DNA from: Candidatus Gastranaerophilales bacterium
GTDB lineage: Bacteria; Cyanobacteriota; Vampirovibrionia; Gastranaerophilales; Gastranaerophilaceae
Assembly: GCA_900548405.1 (NCBI GenBank)
Contig: UNSJ01000027.1
Location: 1 to 27,673 of the forward strand
DNA: 27,673 nucleotides
Direction: 5' to 3'
Shown here one piece after another: positions 14,680 to 23,025 of the stretch. Position 1 is the stretch's first letter, and every line of letters starts with the position of its first letter. The notes beneath the pieces were generated by a model, which worked only from the letters and a program-made list of their open reading frames with translations, was not told where the DNA came from and did not search any database. The position numbers and the translations under genes were made by a program.

Positions 14680-15476
14680 TGACACAAATAAAAATGGTAG
14701 CAACCGATATTGACGGAACAATTGTTAAATGGGATACAGGGTTTTCCGATAACGTAAAAAACTGCATTAAAAAGCTTTGCGCAAGCGGAGTTAAAGTAGT
14801 TCTTGTAACAGGAAGAATGCATTGCGCTACAACACATATAGTAAATGAACTCGGACTTACAACTCCTGTTGTTTCATATCAGGGCGGATTAATCAAAGAT
14901 AGCAGCGGCACTACACTTTACCAAAAGAATTTGGATTCCGAAACAGCAAAAAAAATTATAAAATGGGCTGAAAAAAACAATGTTCACATAAACTTATACA
15001 TTGACGATAAACTTTATGTAGAAAAAGATAATGACTTTGTTAAAAAATACACTGACGGAAAATTTGTATCCTACAATGTATGCCCGTTTAACAGCCTTAA
15101 AATCGAAAATGTTAACAAAATCCTTGCAATAGATTACAATGATGCGGATAGGGTTACAGGCTGGGTTGATGAACTTCAAAAAGCATTTCCCGAACTTTAT
15201 ATAGTAAAATCAACTCCTTATTTTTGTGAAATAGGAAGTTCAGATGCAAAAAAATCTCTCGGTGTTGAATTCCTTGCAAAACATTGGGGACTTAAAAAAG
15301 AAGAAATTTTGACCATTGGCGACCAAAACAATGATATAGAACTTTTAAAAGCAGGCGGAGTTGCAGTTGCAATGGGTAATGCCACTGATGAATTGAAAGC
15401 TTATGCAAATTACATTACAGATACCGTTGAAAATGATGGGTTTGTTAAAGCTGTTGAAAAATTTATTTTACATTAA
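14676..15476 (+). CDS. HAD-superfamily phosphatase, Cof type
   Basis: A 266-aa type IIB HAD hydrolase that would remove phosphate from small cytosolic metabolites. Motif I ATDIDGTI has nucleophile Asp11 and acid/base Asp13; motif II is VVLVTGRM; a Lys precedes motif IV (TIGDQNNDIELLKAGGVAVA), which holds the Mg2+ acids. The large cap (about 85-190) is of the Cof class. The substrate cannot be read from sequence. It is coupled to the NUDIX gene by the ATGA overlap; AAGG stands upstream of the first of two adjacent ATGs. A bidirectional terminator follows. Confidence 0.92.
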   Translation: MMTQIKMVATDIDGTIVKWDTGFSDNVKNCIKKLCASGVKVVLVTGRMHCATTHIVNELGLTTPVVSYQGGLIKDSSGTTLYQKNLDSETAKKIIKWAEKNNVHINLYIDDKLYVEKDNDFVKKYTDGKFVSYNVCPFNSLKIENVNKILAIDYNDADRVTGWVDELQKAFPELYIVKSTPYFCEIGSSDAKKSLGVEFLAKHWGLKKEEILTIGDQNNDIELLKAGGVAVAMGNATDELKAYANYITDTVENDGFVKAVEKFILH

Positions 15477-15510
15477 AAAAGCTTCCTGATTTAATATTCA
15501 GGAAGCTTTT
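15477..15510. terminator. bidirectional terminator
   Basis: A 13-bp perfect stem (AAAAGCTTCCTGA with TCAGGAAGCTTTT) around an 8-nt loop, with A- and T-runs at the ends. It serves the HAD gene and the convergent zinc-ribbon gene. Confidence 0.9.
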
Positions 15511-15516
15511 TATCAT

Positions 15517-15783
15517 TTAAGACTGTGGAAGTGTAAATTTCTTACCGCATTTCAGGCAGTAAATTTGTGTTCCAGGCTCAATGTCATCGACATCGTCAAG
15601 ACCTTTTATTTTTGTTTTACCGTTTTCATCCGTATCCAGTTTATATTTTGTTGAACAGTTAGGACAGCAGGCAAATTTATATCCCGAATTTTCAATTAAT
15701 TTACCTTCAGGAGAGGTTTCAACCGGTTGTTTCTGTTCAGCTTGAGGCTTTTTTTCGCCGCAGTCACAACCTTTCTTTTCCAT
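15517..15783 (-). CDS. small zinc-ribbon protein (possibly the 3' part of a split gene)
   Basis: An 88-aa protein with CDCGEKK near the start and two later knuckles, CPNC (about 41-44) and CLKC (about 77-80), forming a probable zinc ribbon. No enzyme motif is seen. No ribosome site precedes its ATG. Upstream, the same frame continues open through NILAEFVDAY, right where the 54-aa frame at 15804-15968 ends in another frame. Removing that frame difference would join both into one protein. So either this is a separate gene or the downstream half of a frameshifted one. Confidence 0.65.
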   Translation of the reverse strand: MEKKGCDCGEKKPQAEQKQPVETSPEGKLIENSGYKFACCPNCSTKYKLDTDENGKTKIKGLDDVDDIEPGTQIYCLKCGKKFTLPQS

Positions 15784-15803
15784 ATATGCATCTACAAATT
15801 CAG

Positions 15804-15968
15804 CTAAAATATTTCCTGAACCACATCTTTTGAACGCATTGAAATACCCCAGACCATACCTTTATAGTCCATAACTTCATAGCCCTGAAAACTTTCTTTT
15901 TCTGTAACAAGAATTCTGCTTCCAACCTCAGGACGGGTTCCTGATAATAAATCCTCGCGATTAATCAT
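15804..15968 (-). CDS. short YbjQ-like N-terminal fragment (54 aa)
   Basis: A small frame with a good ribosome site (GGAG 8 nt before the ATG). The product starts MINREDLLSGTRPEVG and contains RILVTEKESFQGYEVMDYKG, then GMVWGISMRSKDVV, which resembles the first strands of YbjQ/UPF0145 proteins (xxGYxIxxYxGxVxG); those continue for another 50 or more residues. Here the frame stops at once after DVVQEIF, and an alternative frame reads on as NILAEFVDAYMEKKG into the zinc-ribbon protein. Probably part of a broken or frameshifted fusion. It lies 12 nt after the membrane zinc-ribbon gene, in the same direction. Confidence 0.55.
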   Translation of the reverse strand: MINREDLLSGTRPEVGSRILVTEKESFQGYEVMDYKGMVWGISMRSKDVVQEIF

Positions 15969-15979
15969 TAATTTTTCTC

Positions 15980-16225
15980 CTATATTGCACTGTCATTAAC
16001 ATCTTTGTCTGCTTTTTCTTCAAGCTCCGCACCGCAAACCTTACAGCATTTTGACTCCATATGCTCAGAACGGAAAGATTCGCCACACTGAGGACATATA
16101 TAAAATTTGCGTGATTTTACTGATTTTTTATAAGACCATATACAAGCCCAAACGAAACCTATTAAAAGCAGAATATTCAACAAAATATTGTTGTAAACAA
16201 ACATTAAAGCTTTTTCAAATAACAT
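15980..16225 (-). CDS. membrane-anchored zinc-ribbon protein
   Basis: An 81-aa protein with one N-terminal transmembrane helix (about residues 10-30, NNILLNILLLIGFVWACIW) and a C-terminal ribbon: CPQC at about 42-45 and KCCKVCGAE at 57-65. AAGGAG lies 5 nt before the ATG at 16225; the open frame continues upstream without a ribosome site. The basic stretch after the helix (SYKKSVKSRK) suggests the ribbon is cytoplasmic. It likely starts a small operon with the two frames downstream. Function unknown. Confidence 0.78.
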   Translation of the reverse strand: MLFEKALMFVYNNILLNILLLIGFVWACIWSYKKSVKSRKFYICPQCGESFRSEHMESKCCKVCGAELEEKADKDVNDSAI

Positions 16226-16331
16226 ACCAACTCCTTTCAGGTTGAAAATATCATACCTTTGATTATTTGGCATCATTTATAAACACTACTTTTGTGTAAT
16301 AATATAAACAGGTAAAAATAAAGGATTTATC

Positions 16332-16808
16332 ATGTATAGAATTGGACTTGGCTATGATATTCATAAACTTACACAAGGCAGAGATTTAATTATCGGCGGT
16401 GTAAAAATCACTCATGAAAAAGGGCTTTTGGGGCATTCAGATGCTGACGTTCTTGTTCATGCAATTATTGATGCCATGCTCGGTGCTCTTGCAATGGCGG
16501 ATATCGGAACACTTTTCCCTGACACGGATCCTTTTTATAAAGGAGCTGACAGTATTGTTTTGCTAAAAAAAGTTTATGAAATGATTAAAGAAAAAGACTA
16601 CGAAATTCAAAATATAGACAGCAACATAATTGCTCAGCGCCCTAAAATGATGCCATACATCCCTAAAATGCGCGAAGCACTTGCTAAAGTTTTAGAAATT
16701 GATTTAGACCAAATTTCAATAAAAGCAAAAACAAACGAAAAAATGGATGCTGTCGGGCAGGAACTTGCTATTGAGGCACAGGCATCAGTACTTTTAAAAA
16801 GGATATAA
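16332..16808 (+). CDS. ispF: 2-C-methyl-D-erythritol 2,4-cyclodiphosphate synthase
   Basis: A 158-aa enzyme of the MEP isoprenoid pathway that cyclises CDP-methylerythritol 2-phosphate with release of CMP. The family signature is complete: GYDIHKL with metal ligands Asp9 and His11, [12 protein letters not shown] with His43, [10 protein letters not shown], and the C-terminal [13 protein letters not shown]. Length matches the usual 155-165. AAAGGA precedes the ATG. The next gene starts directly after the stop, so it heads a tight operon with an AlkD-like protein and a CDF transporter. Presence of the MEP pathway fits a cyanobacterial relative but is not specific. Confidence 0.98.
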   Translation: MYRIGLGYDIHKLTQGRDLIIGGVKITHEKGLLGHSDADVLVHAIIDAMLGALAMADIGTLFPDTDPFYKGADSIVLLKKVYEMIKEKDYEIQNIDSNIIAQRPKMMPYIPKMREALAKVLEIDLDQISIKAKTNEKMDAVGQELAIEAQASVLLKRI

Positions 16809-17486
16809 ATGAACGTTAAGGAAAAAATTTTAGATATTGCCGAAAAAGATTACAAACAATTTTCCGCATCACTTATTCCAAATATTGATAACGTTTTAGG
16901 TGTAAGAATTCCTGCACTCAGACAGCTTGCAAAAGAGGTTTATAAAGAAAGCGGAATTGAATACCTGAGCTGCGATGACACTGAATATATGGAAGAAGTC
17001 ATGCTTCAGGGAATGATTATCGGATTTATAAAAGATTCACCCGATAAAATTCTTGAACATGTTGAAAAATTTATCCCGAAAATAAATAATTGGGCTGTAT
17101 GCGATATTTTCTGCGGCGGATTAAAATTTACAAAGAAAAACAAAGAACTTGTATGGAATTTTATTCAAAAATATCTGAAATCGGACAAGGAATACTACAA
17201 ACGATTTGGGCTTGTCATGATTTTGAGCTACTTTATTGATGACAAATACATTGATAAAGTATTAGAAATTCTTGACAATTTCTCTCACGAAGGCTATTAT
17301 GCTAGAATGGGTGCTGCATGGGCTCTTTCAATATGTTATGTAAAACAGCCAGAAAAAACATTTAATTATTTGAAAAAGTCAAAACTTGACAATTGGACAT
17401 ACAACAAAGGCATACAAAAAACTTGCGAATCTTTTAGAGTAGATAAAAGCACAAAAGAAGTTTTAAAATCACTTAAAAGGAAATAA
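16809..17486 (+). CDS. DNA alkylation repair protein, AlkD-like
   Basis: A 225-aa all-helical HEAT-type protein of the AlkD family, whose members excise bulky or positively charged alkylated bases. Visible marks: VLGVRIPALRQLAKEVYK near the N-terminus, NWAVCDIFCGG in the middle (the Trp and Asp of the WxxxD pocket are present), YYARMGAAWALSICYVKQP and WTYNKGIQKTCES near the C-terminus, a conserved stretch of the family. It begins immediately after the ispF stop and ends immediately before the CDF transporter, hence operon coupling. The glycosylase function is family-based. Confidence 0.9.
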   Translation: MNVKEKILDIAEKDYKQFSASLIPNIDNVLGVRIPALRQLAKEVYKESGIEYLSCDDTEYMEEVMLQGMIIGFIKDSPDKILEHVEKFIPKINNWAVCDIFCGGLKFTKKNKELVWNFIQKYLKSDKEYYKRFGLVMILSYFIDDKYIDKVLEILDNFSHEGYYARMGAAWALSICYVKQPEKTFNYLKKSKLDNWTYNKGIQKTCESFRVDKSTKEVLKSLKRK

Positions 17487-18392
17487 ATGGATATTAATAC
17501 CGAAAAAAAATTGGCAGCAGGATTATCAATAACCTCCAACGCGCTGATTATTATTTTAAAGTTTATTGCAGGTGTAATTTCAGGCAGTATAAGTATTATT
17601 TCAGAAGCAATTCATTCATTAAGCGACTTTTTGGCTTCAGTATTAACCTTTTTCGCAGTAATGCGTTCATCTGACCCTGCCGATAAAGAACACCCGTTCG
17701 GACATGGAAAATATGAAGATATGTCAGGTTTTATTGAAGGCGGATTAATTATTGCTGCTGCTTTTTATATTATTTACGAAGCTTTAAAAAAAATGTTTTT
17801 CGGTAACGGCTTTGAAGTAGATGCTTCCTTAGGTATCGGTGTAATGCTTTTTGCCGTTATTGCAAATATTTTAGTAAGTTCATATCTTTTCCATGTAGCA
17901 AAAAAATCAAATTCTATTTCACTTTTTGCAGACGGTGAACATTTAAGAACAGACGTTTACTCATCTCTTGGCGTAATGCTCGGTTTAATATTAATTAAAA
18001 TTACCGGAATCAATATTCTTGATCCGATAATTGCAATTTTAGTAGCTTTATTTATCCTTAAAACAGGATTCTCAATATCAAAAGAAACATTATACAACCT
18101 TCTTGACGGTTCTTTGCCGTCAGAAGATTTAACAGAAATTGAAGAAATCATAAATAATTACAAAACCTGTTTAGGTTTCAGCAGTGTAAAGGGCAGACGT
18201 TCAGGTCCCGGTAAAGATATAGAAATTACTTTACTTTTCCCAAAAGACATGACAATTGAAAAATGCCACAGTATTTGCGATGAAATAGAAGATTTAATCC
18301 GAAATAAACTGGGGTCCTGCACAATAATTATCCATGCAGAACCCGAAAATTGCCCCAAATGCATTCGAAAATGCAAATTGAAAAACATTTAA
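17487..18392 (+). CDS. cation diffusion facilitator transporter
   Basis: A 301-aa CDF-family transporter expected to export Zn2+, Fe2+, Mn2+ or a similar divalent cation in exchange for protons. Six transmembrane helices occupy about residues 12-205. The metal site is His43/Asp47 (EAIHSLSDF) in helix 2 and His151/Asp155 (GEHLRTDVYSS) in helix 5, with the HPFGHGK loop at 69-75. The cytoplasmic domain (210-300) ends with an unusual Cys cluster, ENCPKCIRKCK, that could bind metal. It is the last gene of the ispF operon and starts immediately after the AlkD-like stop. The substrate metal is not determined. Confidence 0.95.
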   Translation: MDINTEKKLAAGLSITSNALIIILKFIAGVISGSISIISEAIHSLSDFLASVLTFFAVMRSSDPADKEHPFGHGKYEDMSGFIEGGLIIAAAFYIIYEALKKMFFGNGFEVDASLGIGVMLFAVIANILVSSYLFHVAKKSNSISLFADGEHLRTDVYSSLGVMLGLILIKITGINILDPIIAILVALFILKTGFSISKETLYNLLDGSLPSEDLTEIEEIINNYKTCLGFSSVKGRRSGPGKDIEITLLFPKDMTIEKCHSICDEIEDLIRNKLGSCTIIIHAEPENCPKCIRKCKLKNI

Positions 18393-18405
18393 TTACAAAT
18401 TGTAA
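18393..18405. promoter_or_regulatory. palindrome upstream of the phosphate transporter pair
   Basis: TTACAA-A-TTGTAA is a perfect 13-bp palindrome just after the CDF stop and about 75 nt before the DUF47 gene. TTGTAA could also act as a -35 to TATATT at 18424-18429 (18-bp spacer). No Pho-box pattern was recognised. Confidence 0.35.
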
Positions 18406-18471
18406 ATTTATACTTTTAAAAAATATATTTTTTGCGTATGCTTGGCGTGTGTGTGAAAAAGGAGAACAAAC

Positions 18472-19113
18472 ATGCCAAAATTTAATTTAATGTCTTATAT
18501 CATGCCTCCTGAAGATAAGATGTTTTTTACATTTTTTCAGGACAGCGCAGAAATCTGTAAAGAATCTGCCAAACTCTATAACGAGGTTTTACAAACGAAA
18601 TTAACCGATGAAAAGAAAGAAAAAGCTCTGAAGTACAGGAAAAAAGGGAAACTTTCCTATAAACTGGTTTTAAAGCAGCTGAACAAAAGCTTTATAACAC
18701 CTATAGAAAGGGAAGACATTCAGTATATTGCAGTACAATTAAATAAAATTAATAAAAAAATCGTCAAAGCTTGTTTAAATTTAGAAGTGTATCATTTAAC
18801 AGAGTACACCGAAGAAATGAAAGAACAAGCTTTAACTTTAGTTAATGCAACAGAACAGCTGGGTGAGATAATTAAGAAGTTTAAAAAAGTCAGTGATGTA
18901 GATGATATTACAAAATCAAACATTGCTATGAAAGAACTTGAAACTCACGGGGATGAAATTCACTTGAAAGCTATGAGTGAATTATTTTCAGGTAAATTTG
19001 ATACTCTTGATGTTATCAAATTAAGAGATATGTATAAAGAAATTGAAAACGCTCTTGATGCCTGCTTCAATGTATCAGATACAATTTTGAGTGTAGTATT
19101 AAAAGGAGCGTAA
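18472..19113 (+). CDS. DUF47-family PhoU-like protein, Pit accessory
   Basis: A 213-aa helical protein of the DUF47/PhoU_div family, which sits beside Pit-type phosphate transporters and probably controls their activity or metal-phosphate load. It starts MPKFNLMSYIMPPEDKMFFT, as is typical, and ends with the conserved acidic helix LRDMYKEIENALDACFNVSD. AGGAGA lies upstream of the ATG. The gene is followed after 22 nt by the transporter, the usual pair. Family members bind divalent cations through such acidic helices; that is family knowledge, not shown here. Confidence 0.93.
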   Translation: MPKFNLMSYIMPPEDKMFFTFFQDSAEICKESAKLYNEVLQTKLTDEKKEKALKYRKKGKLSYKLVLKQLNKSFITPIEREDIQYIAVQLNKINKKIVKACLNLEVYHLTEYTEEMKEQALTLVNATEQLGEIIKKFKKVSDVDDITKSNIAMKELETHGDEIHLKAMSELFSGKFDTLDVIKLRDMYKEIENALDACFNVSDTILSVVLKGA

Positions 19114-19135
19114 CGCCCTAAATAGGAAAAGATTT

Positions 19136-20152
19136 ATGACAATTACAATATTACTTTTAATAGCTGTTATTATAGTTGCACTTGCTTTTGAATTTATAAA
19201 CGGATTTCACGATTGTGCAAACGCCATTGCAACAGTAGTTTCAACAAAAGTTCTTTCGCCTAAACAGGCGGTTTTATTCGGAGCAAGCCTTGAATTTGTC
19301 GGAGCATTAACAGGAACACACGTTGCAAAAACAATAGGTTCAGGAATAGTTAATTCTGAAATGATTACACTTACGGTTATTTTCTGCGCTTTACTTGCAG
19401 CAGTCTTGTGGAACTTATTCACATGGTGGCTCGGACTTCCCTCAAGTTCTTCACACGCACTTATCGGAGGACTTTTAGGAGCTACGATTGTTAAAGCAGG
19501 TGTTGATGCGGTTCATGTCACAACACTTCTTGATAAAGTTATTATCCCGATGTTTACATCACCTGTATTGGGGTTCTGTGTAGGATTTACACTTATGCTT
19601 GTAATAGCTTGGATTATAATCATTCTAAGAGAAAACCCGCAGACAGTAAATAAACAGTTTAGAAAATTACAGCTTGTATCATCGGGCTTGATGGCGCTAA
19701 GTCATGGCTCAAACGATGCGCAAAAAACAATGGGGATAATCACACTCGCACTTTTGGCAGGAGGAGTTCTTCATAAAAGTCCGACAGGCGAATTTGAAAT
19801 TCCTATTTATGTAATTATTGCCTGTGCACTTACTATGGCAGCTGGAACTATGAACGGAGGCTGGAAAATTATCAAAACAATGGGACACAAGATTATTAAA
19901 TTAAAACCCATTCACGGGTTTGCTGCCGAAACTTCCGCTGCCGGATTAATTTTGATTGCATCTCATTTTGGTATTCCATTGAGCACAACTCACGTAATTT
20001 CAACGGCAATTATGGGCGTAGGCTCTACATTCCACGCACACGCCGTAAAATGGAGAGTTGTAGGAAATATAGTTATAGCGTGGGTTGTAACAATTCCTGC
20101 GTGTATGATTTTATCATCTATAATTTATTATCTGATTTATAAAATAGTTTAA
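19136..20152 (+). CDS. pit: inorganic phosphate transporter, PiT family
   Basis: A 338-aa membrane protein taking up metal-phosphate with protons or sodium. The two PiT repeats show the signature twice: GFHDCANAIATVVSTKVLSP near the N-terminus and SHGSNDAQKTMGIITLAL in the second half. About ten hydrophobic helices are visible, and SSSHALIGGLLG is the typical re-entrant stretch. It is the second gene of the DUF47-pit pair, with a short gap. Its stop lies 2 nt from the stop of the convergent lysozyme-fold gene; no terminator was seen between them. Confidence 0.96.
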   Translation: MTITILLLIAVIIVALAFEFINGFHDCANAIATVVSTKVLSPKQAVLFGASLEFVGALTGTHVAKTIGSGIVNSEMITLTVIFCALLAAVLWNLFTWWLGLPSSSSHALIGGLLGATIVKAGVDAVHVTTLLDKVIIPMFTSPVLGFCVGFTLMLVIAWIIIILRENPQTVNKQFRKLQLVSSGLMALSHGSNDAQKTMGIITLALLAGGVLHKSPTGEFEIPIYVIIACALTMAAGTMNGGWKIIKTMGHKIIKLKPIHGFAAETSAAGLILIASHFGIPLSTTHVISTAIMGVGSTFHAHAVKWRVVGNIVIAWVVTIPACMILSSIIYYLIYKIV

Positions 20153-20154
20153 TC

Positions 20155-20820
20155 TTATTTATTTTTTAAACTAAAAGGAGTTTCGTATTTAAGCGGAACT
20201 TTTTTTAATGATTCCAGTGTGTGCATCAGTTTATCCCTGAACTTTTTGTTATTGACATTTTTTGGAGACTTAATCATTGCCCATAGCTGACCGCCGTCAA
20301 TCTTTTTATCTTTAAGTCCGCTTAAATCTTTTAACATATCAAGATAAGCTTCTGCATAAACAAGTTGTTTTTCACGAGGAAGTTTCAAATATTTTTCCAT
20401 TGTCATATTCTTGTCAACAGAAGAATTTTCCCCATATTTTTTAATAGAATATTTTATAGAGTTACTCAATGATGAATTTGTCATTTGGATTAAGCCTTTA
20501 TATTTACCGTCTGCTGATACAAGATTTGGTTTAAACTGAGACTCGCCGAATATCAATGCTGCCAAATCTTCCGGATCACATTTCAGACGCTTTGACATTG
20601 CCTCTAATTCATCAAAAAATTCCTGTGAAAGTCCGCTTTGCTTTGGAACATTTGTCCACTTCTCATGCAGCTCTTGAGCCCTGGTCGGTTTTGGAGGCTC
20701 TTCAATCAGCGGTTTATTAAACATGAATAAACTTTCAAACTTCGGAATTTCATAATTTATTTCCGGTAATTTAATCTTAAAAGTGTCTTGTGGAAATATA
20801 CCATTTATTTTATCATTCAT
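20155..20820 (-). CDS. lysozyme-fold (SLT-like) protein without signal peptide
   Basis: A 221-aa protein. After a proline-rich N-terminal part (1-60) comes a transglycosylase-like domain: LAALIFGESQFKPNLVSADG, where Glu93 is at the catalytic position, then KYKGLIQMTNSS, the pattern of lysozyme-fold enzymes that cut peptidoglycan. No signal peptide is visible, so it is either cytosolic, exported without a classical signal, or phage/secretion-derived. I chose the start at 20820 by AGGT 8 nt upstream; the open frame runs 15 codons further without a ribosome site. Enzyme activity is inferred from the fold motif. Confidence 0.7.
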   Translation of the reverse strand: MNDKINGIFPQDTFKIKLPEINYEIPKFESLFMFNKPLIEEPPKPTRAQELHEKWTNVPKQSGLSQEFFDELEAMSKRLKCDPEDLAALIFGESQFKPNLVSADGKYKGLIQMTNSSLSNSIKYSIKKYGENSSVDKNMTMEKYLKLPREKQLVYAEAYLDMLKDLSGLKDKKIDGGQLWAMIKSPKNVNNKKFRDKLMHTLESLKKVPLKYETPFSLKNK

Positions 20821-20890
20821 AAGTTCTACCTGTATAACTAAATTATTATCGGAATAATGCCGCAAAATCTTTAGTAATTATTGCAAAATA

Positions 20891-21811
20891 TTAAACTAAT
20901 ATATTTTTGTTTAATTTTTCCGCTGTTTCTATATCTTCTTTTGGTTCTTTACCCACTGTTGTAAGGTAATTCCCGATTAGAATTCCTTCTACACAAGTTT
21001 TTAAAGCTTTTTCCTGATTTGCTTCACTCAAACGCATTCTTCCTCCGCAAAAACGAAGAACGGATTTTGGATTGGCAATCTTAAATATTGCTAAAGTTCT
21101 TAAAACGTTTTCTTCATCTATTTTATCCAAATAATTTTCAAAAGGGGTTTCTGGAATTGGCATTAAGATATTTATAGGAATTGAATCAGGTTGAATTTCA
21201 GCAAGTTCAAGCGCCATTTCAACACGCTGCTCTATGCTTTCGCCCATACCCAAAATAACACCGCAGCATAATTCCATACCGTATTTTTTAACAAGCTTGC
21301 AAGTGTTATATCTGTCATCCCAGCTGTGAGTTGTACAAACTTCAGGATAATAAGATTTTGCAGTGTTAATATTATGGTGAAAACGCTTCAAACCACTTTG
21401 AGCAAGTCTTTTTGCCTGTTCTTCATTCAAAATACCAATTGAGGCACAGCTTTTTAAACCATCAATTTTGTTTATTTCTTCAATCATTTCAAGCATCTTA
21501 TCAAAATCGCTCTCATCCGGAGTTTTACCTGAAGTTACGATTGCAAAACGTGATGCCTTATGAGATTTTGCTTCCAAAGCTGTTTTTCTTACCTCGTCAA
21601 TTTCAACAAGAGGATAAGACTCAATATTTGTACAGTAATGTGAGCTTTGAGCACAATATTTACAATTCTGCGAACACTTTCCGTTACGCGCATTAATCAG
21701 AGAACAGAATTCTATATTATCAGTCAAATATTCTGATGAAATAGAAAGCAATTCATCCAAACCTAAATTATAAAGTCTTAAAAGTTCTTGTTTATCTTTT
21801 ATATTATTCAT
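20891..21811 (-). CDS. bioB: biotin synthase
   Basis: A 306-aa radical-SAM enzyme that inserts sulphur into dethiobiotin. The cluster motif GKCSQNCKYCAQSS places Cys46, Cys50 and Cys53 around the SAM [4Fe-4S] cluster; later CSIGILNEEQA, FHHNINTAKSYYPEVCTTHS and FCGGRMRLSEANQ are characteristic of BioB. At 306 residues it is shorter than the usual 320-350. GGGAGG stands before the ATG. No other biotin genes adjoin it in this window. The gene diverges from the zinc-ribbon/PH-like gene. Confidence 0.97.
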   Translation of the reverse strand: MNNIKDKQELLRLYNLGLDELLSISSEYLTDNIEFCSLINARNGKCSQNCKYCAQSSHYCTNIESYPLVEIDEVRKTALEAKSHKASRFAIVTSGKTPDESDFDKMLEMIEEINKIDGLKSCASIGILNEEQAKRLAQSGLKRFHHNINTAKSYYPEVCTTHSWDDRYNTCKLVKKYGMELCCGVILGMGESIEQRVEMALELAEIQPDSIPINILMPIPETPFENYLDKIDEENVLRTLAIFKIANPKSVLRFCGGRMRLSEANQEKALKTCVEGILIGNYLTTVGKEPKEDIETAEKLNKNILV

Positions 21812-21848
21812 AGCAATCCTCCCGGCTGCTATAAGTCTATAACGTCAA

Positions 21849-21877
21849 TTGACTAAAGTCAAACGGTATGTTAAAAT
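21849..21877 (+). promoter_or_regulatory. strong promoter with overlapping perfect dyad
   Basis: TTGACT (21849-21854), a 17-bp spacer and TGT-TAAAAT (-10 at 21872-21877). TTGACT-AA-AGTCAA (21849-21862) is a perfect 6-bp-arm dyad over the -35, a likely operator. It lies between bioB (divergent) and the gene at 21897. It does not match the BirA operator pattern as I recall it. Confidence 0.65.
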
Positions 21878-21896
21878 TAAGGTTGAGGAGCTGAAT

Positions 21897-22553
21897 ATGT
21901 ATTGTCCAAATTGCGGTAAATCGATAAAAGAATATGATAATTTCTGCAGATATTGCGGAGTTAATCTTCGTGAAGAAGAAAAAGAAGAAATTCAAATTAA
22001 ATCTTACTCTGATAATGAAATTATTAAAGATGAAGTTTGTCAGGTCAAAAAAGTTGATATACCGCAAGATAACGGTGACGAACTAGTTCTTTTTGATGTA
22101 AAAAAACATTGGATGTCACTGTTCTGGTCAGTATTTTTTACACCGGTATTCTTTTCTTATTTTTGGAATATTTTCTTAAATACTCACAGCGTTTTCAGCT
22201 GGATTGTTGTTTTAGGGCTGCTTGTTCCTGTTATATATCCGATTTTGCGATATACTTCCGATAAAATAATTATCACAACAAGATATGTACATATAAAGCT
22301 CGGTGTCTTAAATCCTGAAGAAATTGATATACCGCTTTCGAAAATTAATATTCTTGAAGTAAGCCAAAGTTCTATGGGAAGATTATTGAATTACGGTTCT
22401 GTATCTTTTAACTCAAATTCCGAAAGATTTGATTACGGTTACATTCAGGCACCGGAAGAGTTGCAGTACATAATTGATGATCCTGCTAGATTTGTTAAAG
22501 AAGCTTTAGAAGATAATGATTTTGAAGAAGAAGATGTAAAAGCAGAAGTTTAA
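21897..22553 (+). CDS. zinc-ribbon plus PH-like (bPH2) membrane protein
   Basis: A 218-aa protein. Residues 1-22 form a zinc ribbon (YCPNCGKS, then FCRYCGVN), a charged linker follows, then two transmembrane helices at about 87-130, then a bacterial PH-like domain of the YdbS/YdbT type (ITTRYVHIKLGVLNPEEIDI, then PLSKINILEVSQSS and YGSVSFNSNS). The start at 21897 is set by GAGGAG upstream; the open frame begins earlier at 21849 inside the promoter. Proteins of this type are membrane-bound and of unknown role. It ends with a 4-nt overlap on the convergent bcp gene. Confidence 0.85.
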   Translation: MYCPNCGKSIKEYDNFCRYCGVNLREEEKEEIQIKSYSDNEIIKDEVCQVKKVDIPQDNGDELVLFDVKKHWMSLFWSVFFTPVFFSYFWNIFLNTHSVFSWIVVLGLLVPVIYPILRYTSDKIIITTRYVHIKLGVLNPEEIDIPLSKINILEVSQSSMGRLLNYGSVSFNSNSERFDYGYIQAPEELQYIIDDPARFVKEALEDNDFEEEDVKAEV

Positions 22554-23005
22554 ATTTCTTTTAAAACTTCGTCAACATGACCTTTTACCTTAACTTTTGT
22601 CCAAGATTTTACAATTTCGCCGTCAGCATCAATTATGTATGTCGAACGGATTATTCCCATATATTTTTTGCCGTACATACTTTTTTCGCCCCAAGCACCG
22701 AAAAACTCAGACAATTTATGTTCGGTATCTGAAAGAAGTATAAAATTCAGACCATGATTTTCCTGAAATTTCTTATGGCTCTTTATACTATCAGGGCTTA
22801 CACCTATTACTTTTGCGTGAGATGTAATTCTGTTCATGTTATCTCTAAAATCGCAAGCTTCCTGTGTACAGCCAGATGTATTGTCTTTAGGATAAAAATA
22901 TAGTACAAACTTTTCACCTTTAAAATCGGAAAGTGAATATTCCTTTTCATTTCCTTGTTCATCTATGCCTTCAAGTTTCAAGTTTTCAATTTCTTTAATA
23001 TTCAT
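22550..23005 (-). CDS. bcp: peroxiredoxin, BCP/PrxQ type
   Basis: A 151-aa thiol peroxidase that reduces peroxides with a Cys pair. The motif FYPKDNTSGCTQEACDF holds peroxidatic Cys46 and likely resolving Cys51, spaced by four as in the atypical two-Cys BCP class. Further marks are GVSPDSIKSHKKF and FILLSD. Two ATGs are possible; the second (23005) has GGAG at a better distance than the first (23011). It lies just downstream of an aldo/keto reductase on the same strand (20-nt gap), so the two may be co-transcribed. Confidence 0.95.
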   Translation of the reverse strand: MNIKEIENLKLEGIDEQGNEKEYSLSDFKGEKFVLYFYPKDNTSGCTQEACDFRDNMNRITSHAKVIGVSPDSIKSHKKFQENHGLNFILLSDTEHKLSEFFGAWGEKSMYGKKYMGIIRSTYIIDADGEIVKSWTKVKVKGHVDEVLKEI

Positions 23006-23025
23006 TTTCATACTCCGTTTATTCT

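Noticed and set aside
18393..18471. Pho box upstream of the phosphate transporter pair
   Set aside because: No repeated CTGTCAT/CTTAAC-like units; only a 13-bp palindrome is present.
21812..21896. BirA operator between bioB and the divergent gene
   Set aside because: The dyad TTGACT-AA-AGTCAA lacks the TTGTTAAC/TTGTAACC half-sites and their long spacing.
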